Below, one piece after another: positions 1-10,072 of a DNA stretch of 13,571 nt. A program made the position numbers and the translations under genes. The stretch lies in contig JAFREE010000310.1 of NCBI GenBank assembly GCA_019400425.1, positions 1-13,571 on the forward strand. Reading direction: 5' to 3'. How positions within the stretch are numbered: position 1 is the stretch's first letter; every line of letters starts with the position of its first letter. The DNA comes from Hymenochaete sp. R1. Its lineage: Eukaryota; Basidiomycota; Agaricomycetes; Hymenochaetales; Hymenochaetaceae. The notes under the pieces were generated by a model, which worked only from the letters and a program-made list of their open reading frames with translations, made no database searches and was not told the origin of the DNA.

Positions 1-3000
1 AACGCGGGACATGGTCTCCCGAGCGGCATCACGAGTATCTTGCGATTTGCTTCGAAACACCTGAGAAAGGACGGTAAGCAGTCGTGGAATATGGATGGTG
101 CGTGCATCTGATGGGAGTCGTATACAAATGCGAGCGATACCTGCGGCAAGTGGAACGCGATTTGTATCTTCGAGTTCGTTCCGGCATTCAAGTTGCTTAA
201 AGAGATTCGGCAGGAGCCGTCCTGTTACGACGTCTAACATCTTCATTGGCGACGCCGAACTTTTCTGAGCGTTCGATTTAAGTACCTCAACATCTTCGAT
301 AGCCTCGTCGCCCTGGTCCATCGTATTCTCGGCAGGTATCACTTCCTCAAGAGAGAACCGAAAATTCTGAAGTATGGAAACAAGAGCTCGCGATGCTAGT
401 CTTTCCGAACCTGTTTTGCCAGTCACCTGCTTGATGTATTGCTGAACCAATGCGTAATACGCAGACCAGGTGAGGTGTGAAGCTATTCTCCCAAGAGTCT
501 GGATAGCCTCATTCACGAGATGGTGATCAGTGTTGTCGGCGATGAATGAAGTGACAATTGGTAAGAACAATTCACGTAGGGTGCTGCTTTGAAACCCTGG
601 CGCGTCACAGAAATCCGCAAGACGATGGAGAGCCCGGTTTCTTCGATGTATCTGGATATGGAATATGTTGTTAAAAAAGCTGGCCTCTTCATCGCCACCA
701 GCCAGAAGGACACGCAGGTCCGAAAGAGCGGGAAGTTCTCCACATTTCTCGACAGCGTAAGAAATAACGGCAATTACTTCCGAGCGAATGATGTCATGTT
801 TTGATCGAAGGCTCTGCTTGAGCCCTGGGAATAATATTCGACTAAAGCAGACATCCAGTTCTTGCGGCGCCGTCTTTCGAAGTGAAAGGGAATCTAGAAA
901 ACGTCTCATCACCAACGAAGCATTGCTTCTGATAGAGAGTTCCTCATCATCTTGGATGAAGAAGAGCATGTTTCGCAACAACGGATTCCATTCGTTCCCA
1001 GTGAGATGGGACCATTGCTCTTCATTTATGATGGCAAACGCTGAAAGCCTGCGGTCAAAGTCCGGTTGATCGAGTCTCGTGCTGGAATAGGAGTTCAGCG
1101 AAGCGAGGAGTTCGAAAACAGTCTTGAACTCATCGTCCTTCCTTGTCATTTCTCCAAAGGCGTCCACCAGCGCCAAGCGAGTCGGTTTCGCTCGGAAGTT
1201 TAGGAAGAGCATCGATAAAGTCTCAAATGCACGCGCATATAAATCGTTTCCCTTAGCGAAGTCCGGGATACGAGAGAATAGATGGCGCAGAATGACAAGT
1301 ACATCAACTTTTGCTTTATCGGAGAGCGCCTTGCCTCCCTTGTGTAATTGATTGAGAAAGAGGGCGAGGAGGGTCTCCGCCTGCCCTCCATCGGCGACAT
1401 GAGGTGAAAGTCGAGACAACAGCGATATTTCTCGCTGAGCGAGTGGATCCATAGATGATGACACTCCGCCCTTCGTAGAACGTTGAATCGTGATTGATAG
1501 GCTGGAAAGTAGGTCTTGCATATACGGTAGGATTACTTGATCTCGTATTTGTCCTTCCTCATCGGCGAAATCTAAAAGGCGCTCAACAATGTCGAAGATC
1601 TTTATCAAAACGGAACTTTTGACGTTGGTTGCAATCAAGCAGTCGTACAGCTTCGTAAGCGTTCGTGGATCGTGGCGAACAAGATTTTCGACTGTATCCC
1701 GGCGCGAGGACCAAGAGTCGAATAGCTCGAGCAACGCAGAAGGGCCTTGGGTATTCTCTCGATCAAATAACTCCAAACGCGGCGAAATGACGGTGCGGAA
1801 GAGTTCTGCTATGTATAAAGAAGAATCAAGTTGAAGAGGAAGACGGAAGAATTGGGTCAAACGTTTGATCCCTAGCTGTCGAATAATACGATTTTGACGA
1901 ATCTCAGCTTTCGACGCCGTGACGCTTTCTTCGGCTTCGTTAACCTCGCCAGCTTCATCTGGTCCAATTTCTTCATCTATGGATGACTGAGACATGTCCA
2001 ATGAATGTTGAGCATTGGCAACTAAAACAATGGTGAATGCAAAAAGTGTTTGCACGGATGCCTCTCCTAGTTTAGTTCCCAAAGCCTTCAGCACATCCTC
2101 GAGAAGCGTTAGAAACCCAACCTGATGTTTCTTCGGCATATCTGTCGGTGGCCCGCCGATTGTCCACATCGGTCGTTCCTGTGACGGCTTCATGGATGTT
2201 TGATTGTTGTTTTCCATCATGAGTGAGACAAGCATTTCCAACTCGGCCGCTGTGCATGAGCGCAGAATGCCCAAAAGAGCGGATCGCCTGCTTGAACCCT
2301 TCCCATGTCCACCGCGCTCCCTCATCAGGCCGTAGAATAGCCGAACAAGGACTGGTATGAGCGTTGCCCTCTCGTCGACAGTGAGGAGTTGAAGGTCGAG
2401 CGCTGTGATCTCGTCCCTCCATCTCGTATCATCGAGTAAAAGGATTAATGTATTCGAGAAGCGCGATAAAACGGGGTCTTTGAAGGTCTGAATGCATGTC
2501 AATGCTACGTTCTGCAATTCTCTGTCCGGGTGCGATAGAAAAGCTTCGTAAAGCGATCGTACATCATTCGACGCGAAAAATGCTTTCGGGTTCGAAAATT
2601 TTGCAAAGAGAGATAACCAACTCTTGATAGATTTCCGCACATTCCTGCCTGGAGATGCGTTTCTTGCTACTTCTAAGAAACGAGGCACCAGTTCACGGCT
2701 GTGCTGCTCCGCAGTCGACGCCAGTCTTCCCAGAGCCTCTAGAAGTTGGATTTCAAACGAAGCATTGTCCAACTTGTCTCGCGGCTTCTGAGACTAAACA
2801 TATCAAATAAGTGAGAAACTCAATGTCGACGAACTAAGTAACATACTTCGATAATGGCTCTCTGGCAGCAATAGGCCGATAACCAAAGAGAAATAGCTTT
2901 GCGGGTATGGTGGGCACTTGGATCGCGCCACATTCGTTCAATTTCGTTGACGTCGTCTTCTTCGGCATCGTCACCAAGATCGATCCAAGACGGTAGTTTG

Positions 3001-5557
3001 GCATCATCCGCGGCATCCTGTACTTGAGTCAAATGCTGGAAGATCGTTGACCAAGCTAACTGTGCTTCTTGCTCTGCAAAGATGGCGATGGCATCCAGTG
3101 CAGCACCCCAGACGGGTCGCATCCCAACTTTCAGCTGCCCAAGTAACCAGGCTATTCGGAGAGCTGCATCATCTTGATGAAGGGCCAGTCCCAGACGCGA
3201 TGTCAACAAGATGCGTTCGCGGGCCCCTTGTACGCTCAAAGGGACGAGCTCGGCTTCCAAACACTTCTTGATGGCTGCTGCGCAATTATTCGGGCAGAAG
3301 GGTGGTAACGACAGGAGTTCCAAAGAGGTACGTCGGATAACTTGGGAATGTGATTTTAGATTACGTTGAAGCTGCTCAATGACGGCAGGTCTTTCAGGGT
3401 ATTCCTGTGATTCCGTGCTGCATCTAAGAAGCGTACATGAGTAAGAAAAATCATCGGTGGCATGGTCTTGATGCTCACCCGATCCTTGCAATCGAAACGG
3501 CACTCTCAAGCACAATCTCTGACCAAGAAAATTTCTCTATTACACGGCAGAGGAGAGCCACGCAGTCAAAATTTAGTTCCTTCCGCCTTCGCGATTCCTC
3601 CTTCAGCATTCTTAGTAGCGTCCCGAGTACATACGATTCATTTGACCACGAATCTCTAAACGACTGCTCAGTGTTGGCCGAGGAGTCCAAGAATCGGTGA
3701 GAGAGGGAAACAAGTTGAGGGTGCAGCTCATGCGACGTTAAGAGATGCATAACATGAGAAACCTCGTTCAACATCATGATCTGAAGAAGATGAGAAACCT
3801 CAACTCGACATAGAACAGAACATTTACCGTTTCTGGAGTAGGGAAGAAGTCTTGCAGGAAGCCTTTAACCCAGCTTCCAAGATGAACTTGCAAAGCAGCG
3901 TCCATGTCTTTAAGGGAACCATGTTCGGAAAGTTTTGAGAGGACCCTCAAGGCTTGTAAAATCAAATCTTGATCGTTTTGAGTTGAAAAGAAGGTGGTGC
4001 ATCCCCTTAGAAAGGGCGGAACTGCAAACTGAGGTAGACCCTTCCAATCAAGTTCCACTAAGGTCCCCGACAGTGATACGGCGAGGGCTGAATCCACCTT
4101 CCATACGCGCTCGATCATGCGCCGTCCTGGTCCCATCCAAACAGAAAGATCTGATGAAGAGGAGCATAATGCTGCTGAAGCAAGTTTTAAGATGGGTGTC
4201 TGAGTTACGGCATTGATCTCAATCTCGGCGGTTAACTCCAAGACTCTGGCCATCCCCTTCGCTGCACACATAAGATTAGTATCAGAGATAAGACTTTGAA
4301 CACTTGACACTCACGAGAAACTCGGGAGCCCTGCCTGACCGAGCAAACAACAAACATAATAGATAGAATCTTTCGCGTGGCATGGATATTTGGATTGCCT
4401 TTCACCGATGCAAGCCTCTCTAGAAGGATATCCACGACCTCAGATAACTGCTCGGCTTTTGCACAGTGGTGTACCAAAGCAGTTAGGAGACGTCGAAGCA
4501 GCACTGAGATTGCTTGACATTCTCCAGGCTCCGGATTTATCTTTAGATAGTAATCAACACACGCAGATACAACATGCGTTGCGCAGGTGTGTAACGTTTG
4601 TGCAACGCCCTACAAGCATCGATCCTCCATCAGCTGGATCCAGTCGGTTGTCGGATGAAATAGAGAACGCACTTTAGACGCGAAAACCAAGGACCATGCT
4701 ACGACATCGCCGTTGTCCCCGACGAGAGATAACATGACTTCGATGCATCGCAGCCTATCGGCTCTCTTTGTGCGCCGAATGACGGATGCCCACACTTCAG
4801 ATACGGCACGTCGAACTTCTGTGCTACTCCTGGAGAGGCTCGAGCACAAACAATTCCATGTTGCATTGAACAGATTGTCTGATGGATCTCCTATGGAAGG
4901 GACAAGTATAATTTTGAAAATCGAGAGTAAAGTAGGAAGTAGGGCGGAGAATGATTCGGCAGTGATCTTCCGCGGGAGGAGATCGAAGAGGCAGGTAATG
5001 ATGTCCAAGCAACGTGGATTTATCGTCAGCCGGAGATCCTCAACAAATTTTTGTAGAAGGCTGTAGGGATATGAGAAATCCGAGAAAGCCGTAAAAGCAT
5101 AATGAAATTAGGAGCTTACTCGAGCAATGGTTTCAACGACTCTTCATTGCCGGCTTTCATACATCCCATCCAGAGGTCCAGAACCTCCTCCCAAGAGTGA
5201 AGTAGGAGTGGCAATGACTGCGACAGCGGAGAGGCCCTCTGCGAGAATGAGATGAAGGCAGGGGCCAGATTTAGCTGCATCCAGTGCTCAAGAGCACCAT
5301 GGAAAGCGCATGCTTCATCCTATAAATTCATCAATATCTGATACAAAAACATTGACAAAAGCCCATACCTCAAGCGATTCATCCAGTCTTGAGACGGTAA
5401 GTGCGTTTGGAGCGTGTATTTCCTTTACTTGTTCATTGTATGATTGATACTTTGGGGATTTGTTTAGACAACATGCAGACACGGTTTGAGATCTGTGGTG
5501 GATACCCACCTTGAACCGTTTTGTACGGTGTCCATCCTCGTCCAAATTAGCAGCCAT
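1..5557 (-). CDS. UTP20: UTP20, U3 snoRNP / small-subunit processome HEAT-repeat protein (3' end beyond the window)
   Basis: Utp20 (human DRIM) is a nucleolar scaffold of the U3 small-subunit processome, needed for early 18S rRNA processing. Nine exons join in frame on the minus strand: 5557-5510, 5449-5369, 5319-5120, 5060-4673, 4609-4315, 4261-3828, 3780-3479, 3423-2847 and 2793-1 (still open at the edge). They give 1,706 codons of a family usually near 2,500 aa. Recognisable parts are the N-terminal KRFK/YQSYNEQVKEI segment after splicing, the LKPLLDLLQKF segment, GVAQTLHTCATHV at exon 5, a DRIM-type region from about residue 780 on, and the IHRRNRALHRLADF and HLVNEAIQTLGRIASHLTWS signatures near residues 1495-1540. 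An acidic linker lies near residues 1040-1060. Residues are mostly helical-repeat-like and no catalytic motif is expected. All eight introns (47-63 nt) fall in the first half; the last exon is uninterrupted for at least 2.8 kb. ATG 5557 is chosen because it opens directly into the conserved N-terminus. An earlier in-frame ATG at 5671 would add 38 residues with no family resemblance. Identity comes from remembered family motifs, not a search. Confidence 0.93.
5450..5509 (-). other. UTP20 intron 1, 60 nt, in frame and stop-free
   Basis: Removing this segment (donor GTGGGT, acceptor CCAAAG, branch-like TCTAAAC) joins KRFK directly to YQSYNEQVKEI, which matches the N-terminal pattern of Utp20 proteins. 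The segment is exactly 20 codons long with no stop, so a retained transcript would still encode a full protein with a 20-residue insert rich in Ser, Cys and His. The splice sites are weaker than those of the other introns in the gene. Confidence 0.7.
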
Positions 5558-5686
5558 GACGATGAGATTGTCGTAAATATTCAAGCGCGAAAGACAAATG
5601 GAAGGAGCGAATAGGTTGGGAAAGCCGGCAAGTGAAAGTTGTTGCAGGCGGCACGAAAGAAAGATTTTCATTTTTGGTCATTTCTT

Positions 5687-5696
5687 AGCACGTGCT
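5687..5696. promoter_or_regulatory. Palindromic E-box AGCACGTGCT upstream of UTP20
   Basis: A perfect 10-bp palindrome centred on CACGTG lies 130 bp upstream of the UTP20 ATG. CACGTG is the core site of basic helix-loop-helix factors such as fungal Cbf1, Pho4 and Tye7 types. Its use here is inferred from sequence and position only. Confidence 0.35.
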
Positions 5697-5711
5697 TTTG
5701 CACCGCCACAA

Positions 5712-5717
5712 TATATA
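5712..5717 (-). promoter_or_regulatory. TATA-like element upstream of UTP20
   Basis: TATATA lies about 155 bp upstream of the UTP20 start codon on the minus strand and about 15 bp upstream of the CACGTG palindrome in the direction of transcription. It is a plausible but unproven core promoter element. Confidence 0.3.
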
Positions 5718-7049
5718 GTCGTGCCCGAGCCTTGCTCGAGTCTGTCTTCCTTCCACTATCATCTTAGATTAATATTCTCTCGAGCGAAGGCAGACTTCCC
5801 TATTCTCAAATCAGACCGGATCCTCTTGAGCATGCGAGCAAAGGAACCCCAAAAATCGCAATGAAACTATAACGCAGCTGTCAGTAGGGTTCACGACTTC
5901 TTACCTTATTCGAGAAGTTCAGAATGCCGAGTTCAAGCCGGATTCACTAGTAGCACGCCGCTTCGAGCAGGCGCCTCTTTTCCAAATTGTCCGTTCTCCC
6001 CTGCCTTTGCTCTGTGTTATACACGTCTGCTGACTATCAGATCGTGCATCATGTAGAACGCTGTGCAACGGTCTTATCGAGACTTCGAATATCCAGGTCA
6101 GACCTACATGTGGAGACCTTGCGTCCTTCGCGAGTGAATGGCCATTTGTCCTCCCCCAAGAGGCAGTGTTTTATCCGGAGCGTATCATGGCCAGTTTTTT
6201 TTGTCTGTACTGGTTACGATACACGCCCATACGCAATCGCGACGTTCCCTGTGGAGCCATGGTCATTGGCAATACCATGGAGGATAACAGTGATTGCAAG
6301 GTTCAGTTGAGTCGACTTGCACGCTTATACAATTAATATGCCAACCGCCAACGTTATAAAGCTTGGAGTAAGGGCAAGTCTATTTGAGTATAGCACATGC
6401 AGTAGTAGAAGAAGACTGGTTGAATTGGATTACTTTCACCGGATGAAAGTATTCATGCCCCATAAACGACTCCTCCATCACCGAAGCACGATGCGAGATA
6501 GCTCGGGAGAAGGGGTTGCCTGTGAAAGAAACGTGAGGTGAGCTACATACATAATATCCCAGAAAAGAAATTCCTTGAACTCATTCCTGTCAAAGAGAGG
6601 CGCCTGTCTCTCAAAAGAGAAAGAACCCGAGGGGAACGATAGCCAAAACTGGGTCTGCCTTAAACGCCTTTAAAACCCTTTTGACACGCGGGCGCTTAAC
6701 GGGACTTCCGGTCGCACGTCAACGCCTCGAGGATTTTCTTCTTTTCATCATGAGGTTGGCATTCGATTTTGATTCGTCCGTTCGATTGCACTGGATACAG
6801 GACACCGGGGACTAAGTTTCGGTTGTGCATCGCTTTTCGATACAATCAGCATAGATTCGCTGTGTCGGATTATTCCTTGCCTCGCTACAAGGAAGACGGC
6901 GCTCAATCTTCACCATCGACGGTTGTGCTGCAATGGAAAGCGTTTCCGTAGCGTTCAGTCACGCATCCTTTCGCATTCTCCTTTCTTCTTCTGTGCTACA
7001 GCTTCAGCCGCAATACCGTTCTTGGTAACCGTCTTAGACGCTCGCCAGC

Positions 7050-7056
7050 TATATAA
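7050..7056 (+). promoter_or_regulatory. TATA box of the dynamin gene
   Basis: TATATAA lies 48 bp before the dynamin ATG, followed by a C/T-rich tract. This spacing suits a short leader starting around 7080-7095. An ATG overlapping the end of the box at 7055 would then not be transcribed. Confidence 0.45.
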
Positions 7057-7104
7057 TGGTGCTCAAAGTGAGTTACAATCTCCCAGTGTCTTTCCTCTAC
7101 CACA

Positions 7105-9932
7105 ATGTCGACCCGTTCTTCCTCGACCTCCATACCTGACTCAGATGAGTCCTATTCTGATTCTCTTCCTTCTCTGCCACCGCCGTCTCAATCCGACAAT
7201 AATGCGGCTAATCAAGCCGTTGGGATTTTCGGCTCTCAAGAATCTAAACGTCGTCGAGTTCTGTTAGAAGTTATTGATCGACTCCATCATCTAGGGTACG
7301 TGCGCTCCTACCTTACTGTCGTGAAGGGACTGATCGATTGCAAATAGAGTTCAAGGAGATGTTGACCTTCCGCAGATCGTGGTTATTGGGCAACAAAGTG
7401 CAGGTCTGTTGCAACTCCATTACTGCCTTGGACAACTATATCCTTGCTCATTGCATTGTAGGGAAGTCGTCTCTCGTCGAGCGATTTACAGGTATAAAAC
7501 TGCCTAGATCAACTGGTACATGCACCAGGTACATTCTCTTCTTACACCTCTGATACCACTTAGCACTAATGAACATCTCCTTAGATGCGCTACAGAATGT
7601 CTTATCAAGCGGTCCGATGACGCGTGGAAATGTAACATTACACTCTACTTTGTCAATAAAGAAGGCAACAAAAGCTACTCCTTTGGCTCAACAATCACGA
7701 ACGGAGACGACGTCGCCGAACGTGTCAGGCGTGCACAGCTTGCTGTTCTCAACCCCTCGGGCGATCCTGCGGACTATCTACGCGATTTTTCCTGCGATGC
7801 AGAGAAAAGCGAACTGTCGTTTACTCATAACTACGTCTCGATTGAGATATCGGGTCCAGGTCTCGTCGACTTGTCTTTTGTTGATCTTCCCGGTAAATTC
7901 GAGTCACTATTGAAAGTCAAGGCATTGCTCTAACGACACGGAAGGTCTCATCGGTAGCGTTGGACGTGGGGGTAGGCAAGAGGATATTGACCTTGTGGAG
8001 GAGCTCACTATCCGGTACATTGAAAGGCCTGCCAGCCTTATCCTTCTCACGGTTTCTTGTGAAAGTACGATTCCCCTTTTTTCTGCCGTTTTCCCCTTCA
8101 TTGACTTCATTTTCTCCAGGTGACATCGACGTCCAAAAAGCATCCACTCTGGCTGAAAAATATGATCCAGATGGGAAGCGAACCATCGGTGTGCCGAGTT
8201 ACCAGCTTGATTTTTGGGACAGTCGTAGCTGACATTGTACATTCAAGGGGTTCTAACGAAGCCGGACAGGATTGAGAAAGGCGAAGAGATGCCGTGGATT
8301 CGTCGCGTCCTAAATCAAGACTCGGCTCGTTCGCTCCGACTTGGTTGGCATTCGGTCAAACTCCCTGATCCAACACAGCTCAAGAATGGTATCAGCCGCG
8401 AAGAATCAATGGCTAACGAACACGATTTCTTCGCGAACCGCCCTCCATGGTCAACTGTTGCGTCTCAGAATCTCGGTTCCCAGAAGTTGATCATAAAGCT
8501 GGCCGATACACTTTCGGACCTTATTGCCAAGAGGTGACCCATTCCGGTGGATCGAAGTAGCTGGTTATGTGCTGACGAGCAATTCTAGGATCCCAGAGCT
8601 TCAGAAGGATCTGCAAGAGATTCTTCATAGGACCGAGCAAGCGTTGGCTGGACTTCCCGATCCACCTTCGAATGACCCATTCTCCGAAATGATGCGTTAT
8701 ATATCGAAGTTTGATTCCGATGTCAAAACGCTAGTCGAAGGTGAACCAGGTGCAAACGGTCTACTTCAGCGGCTTCGTGAGAAGCAGCACGAATTTCGAG
8801 CGTCAGTTCGAGGAACAGCGCCAGATTTCAGACCGTATATCAGTGAAGATTACCCAGAAGAAGACGCGTTGAGCATGGATTTCTTAGCAAATGAGGAAAC
8901 CGAAATTCATGACCATGGGGAGTTGATATCCATCTGTGATGTCAAGAGAAAAATCGACGAGTGCGTAATTTGAATTCGAAGTTCTAGTGACCCGCAGTCA
9001 ATATCAATGCTATAGGGCTATAACACGTGAACTACCAGGTTCCGTGCCGTTCATTGTAACCCGGCAAATAATTCAAGATATCTTGTCTCGATGGAGGGTA
9101 CCCGCGATGGACTATTTTGACGCTGCCGAGGCGATCGTGATCGATGCGCTTAAGGATCCTATTCGTCGACAGTTCAAGAAATATGAATATGGCAATCTGG
9201 AGAGCAAAGTTTCGTATGTCATTGATCCTTTATCTTCAGTGTCTTCGTTATCTCAGATTTTATTACTGATATTCAGGTCGATCATTCATGACGTCGTGCA
9301 GGAGAAGGGCAACGCGACTCGAGATCACATTAATTGGTTGCTCGATATTGAAAGTCGTCCCTTCACTCTCAGCGTGCACTCCTTTGAGGATTACAGCGCA
9401 AAGTTCCTTGCACATTACAAGGGTCGGTGGGAGGAAGATAGGGCTGGCCAGGACAATCCCATGGGCGCGTTCCAGAGGCTTTTAACCAGCGAGGATTGTA
9501 ACGGAGATGTGCAAGAAGTCCTTAACCACCTCGCAAAGTTGAATATACGCGATGTACTACCTATGGACTTGTCCAAGCTACTACCCGACGATGAGTATAA
9601 GGATGCACTCGACATCATGGCACGGGTCCGTGCTTACTTTCAAGGTATGCCAAACTACTCAATTACTACTCCTTATGCTGAGGATCGATGCAGTTACGTA
9701 TAAGCGTTTCATCGACTCCGTCCCTCAGGCTGTGGATTACGACTTCGTGAACGGCATTGCACAAGAAGTACAGCAAGCTCTGTATTTATCGCTTCTCAAG
9801 GATGATGGCGAAGCTCGAGAAAGGTGCAGAAGCTATCTGCAAGAATCACCGTCCCTGTCTCAGGAGCGGGCGGAATTGGACGCGAGGCTTTTGAGGATTA
9901 GGAAGGCGAAGCAAGAGATGTTGAATGTGTAA
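7105..9932 (+). CDS. Dynamin-superfamily GTPase (Mx/Vps1-like, no PH or proline-rich domain)
   Basis: Dynamins are large GTPases that self-assemble on membranes to tubulate or cut them. Eleven exons join in frame: 7105-7295, 7348-7403, 7462-7528, 7585-7892, 7945-8064, 8120-8188, 8248-8533, 8589-8960, 9016-9213, 9277-9644 and 9694-9932, giving 757 aa. Order: a Ser/Asp-rich tail (1-55), then the GTPase with G1 GQQSAGKSS (78-86), the dynamin signature LPRSTGTCTR with switch-I threonine (96-105), G3 DLPG (205-208) and G4 TKPD (274-277). The stalk (about 360-640) includes APDFRPYI and the TRELPG segment. A GED-like C-terminus covers about 665-757. No PH domain, transmembrane segment or proline-rich tail is visible, matching the Mx/Vps1/Dnm1 plan. 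The CTCTACCACA context before ATG 7105 and the TATA box at 7050 support the start. All introns are 49-63 nt with GT-AG ends. It resembles the expanded Mx-like dynamins of mushroom fungi more than canonical Vps1 or Dnm1, so I give no symbol. The cargo and membrane are unknown. Confidence 0.92.
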
Positions 9933-10053
9933 AATTCCGGACCTCGCCTTCATGCATGTAGGAATTACTCAGCTACTGTTATCTGAATGTGTATTCTTTT
10001 GGTTTCCGATGCAATTCTCCGTTACTCAAAGTTTCAAAACTCCATGATGGTGC

Positions 10054-10059
10054 AATAAA
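10054..10059 (+). terminator. Candidate polyadenylation signal of the dynamin gene
   Basis: AATAAA lies 122 nt after the dynamin stop codon and 14 nt before the end of the convergent kinase reading frame. If used, the dynamin 3' UTR would run into the 3' end of the kinase gene. Fungal poly(A) signals are loose, so this is only a candidate. Confidence 0.35.
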
Positions 10060-10072
10060 CGAAAACGAGAAC

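Larger units (their letters stand above)
5558..7104. other. Intergenic region between divergent UTP20 and dynamin genes
   Basis: About 1.5 kb separates the two start codons. I read it in both directions and found only short frames (up to 107 codons) with no recognisable protein, no tRNA-like A/B boxes and no repeat array. The ends next to the genes look like promoters: pyrimidine-rich stretches at about 6965-6992 and 7081-7103 before the dynamin ATG, and an E-box and TATA-like sequence before UTP20. The middle (about 5900-6700) holds nothing I can assign. It is long for a fungal promoter pair, so a non-coding transcript or a decayed gene is possible, but the sequence shows no direct sign of either. 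Confidence 0.6.

Noticed and set aside
2072..2422. 116-codon minus-strand frame
   Set aside because: It is out of frame with the single long UTP20 exon covering this stretch, which reads continuously with family signatures.
3437..4216. Plus-strand frames of 65-93 codons opposite UTP20
   Set aside because: They are antisense shadows of UTP20 exons and resemble no known protein.
4610..4672. Apparent in-frame TAG stop that breaks UTP20 near 4610
   Set aside because: The TAG is the acceptor of a 63-nt intron (donor GTGCGT at 4672, branch CTGAT). Removing it restores the conserved SK/GVAQTLH join, so the gene is not broken.
5987..6541. Two plus-strand frames (107 and 74 codons) in the intergenic region
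   Set aside because: Composition and sequence show no domain, no splice-supported extension and no recognisable relative. They look like chance frames.
6595..6612. Small inverted repeat GAGAG...CTCTC around an AGGCGCCT palindrome, which also occurs at 5969-5976
   Set aside because: The stem is only 5 bp and two copies of an 8-bp palindrome in 1.5 kb are weak evidence for a functional site.
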